Source of the DNA: Pseudomonas cichorii
GTDB lineage: Bacteria; Pseudomonadota; Gammaproteobacteria; Pseudomonadales; Pseudomonadaceae
Length of the DNA stretch: 64,000 nucleotides
NCBI RefSeq assembly: GCF_003700275.1
Contig: NZ_RBRE01000013.1
Location: 1-64,000, forward strand
Direction: 5' to 3'
Shown here: in pieces, positions 63,890 to 64,000 of the stretch
Position numbering within the stretch: position 1 is the stretch's first letter
How the letters are laid out: each line of letters opens with the position of its first letter
Position numbers and translations under genes: made by a program
The notes under the pieces: generated by a model
The model's input: only the letters and a program-made list of their open reading frames with translations
Told to the model about the DNA's origin: nothing
Database searches by the model: none

Positions 63890-64000
63890 TCATGCCTTGG
63901 CTACCTGCTCCGGAGCCCGGCCATAAATGTCAGTGAAGCGCACGATGTCGTCTTCTCCCAGATACTCGCCGCTTTGCACTTCGATCATTACCAGGTCGAT
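63890..64000 (-). CDS. pslB: Mannose-1-phosphate guanylyltransferase PslB, C-terminal end
   Basis: The last 36 residues of a frame open to the window edge read LVMIEVQSGEYLGEDDIVRF, then TDIYGRAP, the cupin-type end of AlgA/PslB bifunctional enzymes that make GDP-mannose. It lies 141 bases before pslD, leaving no room for pslC. Confidence 0.85.
   Translation of the reverse strand: MDLVMIEVQSGEYLGEDDIVRFTDIYGRAPEQVAKA

Noticed and set aside
1..64000. tRNA, rRNA, CRISPR or a complete insertion sequence
   Set aside because: No cloverleaf, rRNA-like stretch, regular spacer array or transposase frame was seen when reading both strands.

Overview
This 64 kb window is from a Pseudomonas chromosome. 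The evidence is the family-level content (katB-ankB, a DUF1652 protein, RsmA/CsrA, hmgR-hmgA-fahA, a glc operon, a psl exopolysaccharide cluster), the GC-rich codon use and the dispersed GTGGGAGCGGATTCATCCGCG-type palindromes. The psl layout (pslB directly followed by pslD, cluster ending at pslK) points to the P. syringae complex, but the species cannot be fixed from the sequence alone. No rRNA, tRNA, CRISPR array or complete insertion sequence was seen.

Layout. 1-1.7 kb: a PAAR tip protein of a type VI secretion system, the start of a probable cognate effector running off the left edge, a LysR remnant and a small DUF6434 gene. 1.9-6 kb: a soluble hybrid histidine kinase and a chemoreceptor. 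6-8.1 kb: periplasmic catalase KatB with ankyrin protein AnkB. 8.1-16 kb: small accessory and envelope genes (two GNATs, a TetR, a CAP-domain protein, DUF4440-like, DUF3237, two lipoproteins, an alpha/beta hydrolase, DUF1652). 16.7-20.9 kb: an orphan flavin monooxygenase-like gene, a DUF465 protein, a three-gene membrane-stress-type operon (DUF3618 / holin-III-like / unknown) and csrA. 21.4-24.7 kb: gluconate uptake and phosphorylation (gntP, gntK) with repressor gntR and three matching operators. 24.9-32.4 kb: glycolate/glyoxylate use, glcC divergent from glcDEFG-glcB. 32.4-38 kb: tyrosine/homogentisate degradation (maiA, hpd, hmgR, hmgA, fahA), with one composite operator motif at two promoters. 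38-43.6 kb: a TetR/metallo-beta-lactamase-fold pair, LysR regulators, a lipoprotein and an orphan PIN-domain protein. 43.7-47.3 kb: a LysR-divergent operon of a metallophosphoesterase, an SDR and an MFS transporter, ending in a broken aldo/keto reductase. 47.4-52.4 kb: a second chemoreceptor, a TetR/flavodoxin-fold reductase pair, a membrane protein and a LysR. 52.5-64 kb: the psl cluster on the minus strand (pslK, acetyltransferase, pslJ, I, H, G, F, E, D and the 3' end of pslB), tightly packed with 1-17 bp overlaps.

How the genes work together. Three catabolic modules each sit next to their own regulator and have visible operators: GntR (AGACAGCGCTGTCT, two perfect and one variant), GlcC (TGGT-N2/3-ACCA, three copies) and HmgR (TTACG-N5-CGTAA-N5-TTACG, at hmgA and at maiA-hpd). 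The glc and gnt modules feed C2 and C6 acids to central metabolism, and the hmg module converts 4-hydroxyphenylpyruvate to fumarate and acetoacetate. The psl cluster makes a secreted polysaccharide. Most of the window is ordinary core genome. The less explained parts are the PAAR/effector edge, the Fur-like box in a gene-poor gap, the orphan flavoprotein with a nested palindrome, the PIN orphan and the LysR-MPE-SDR-MFS operon.
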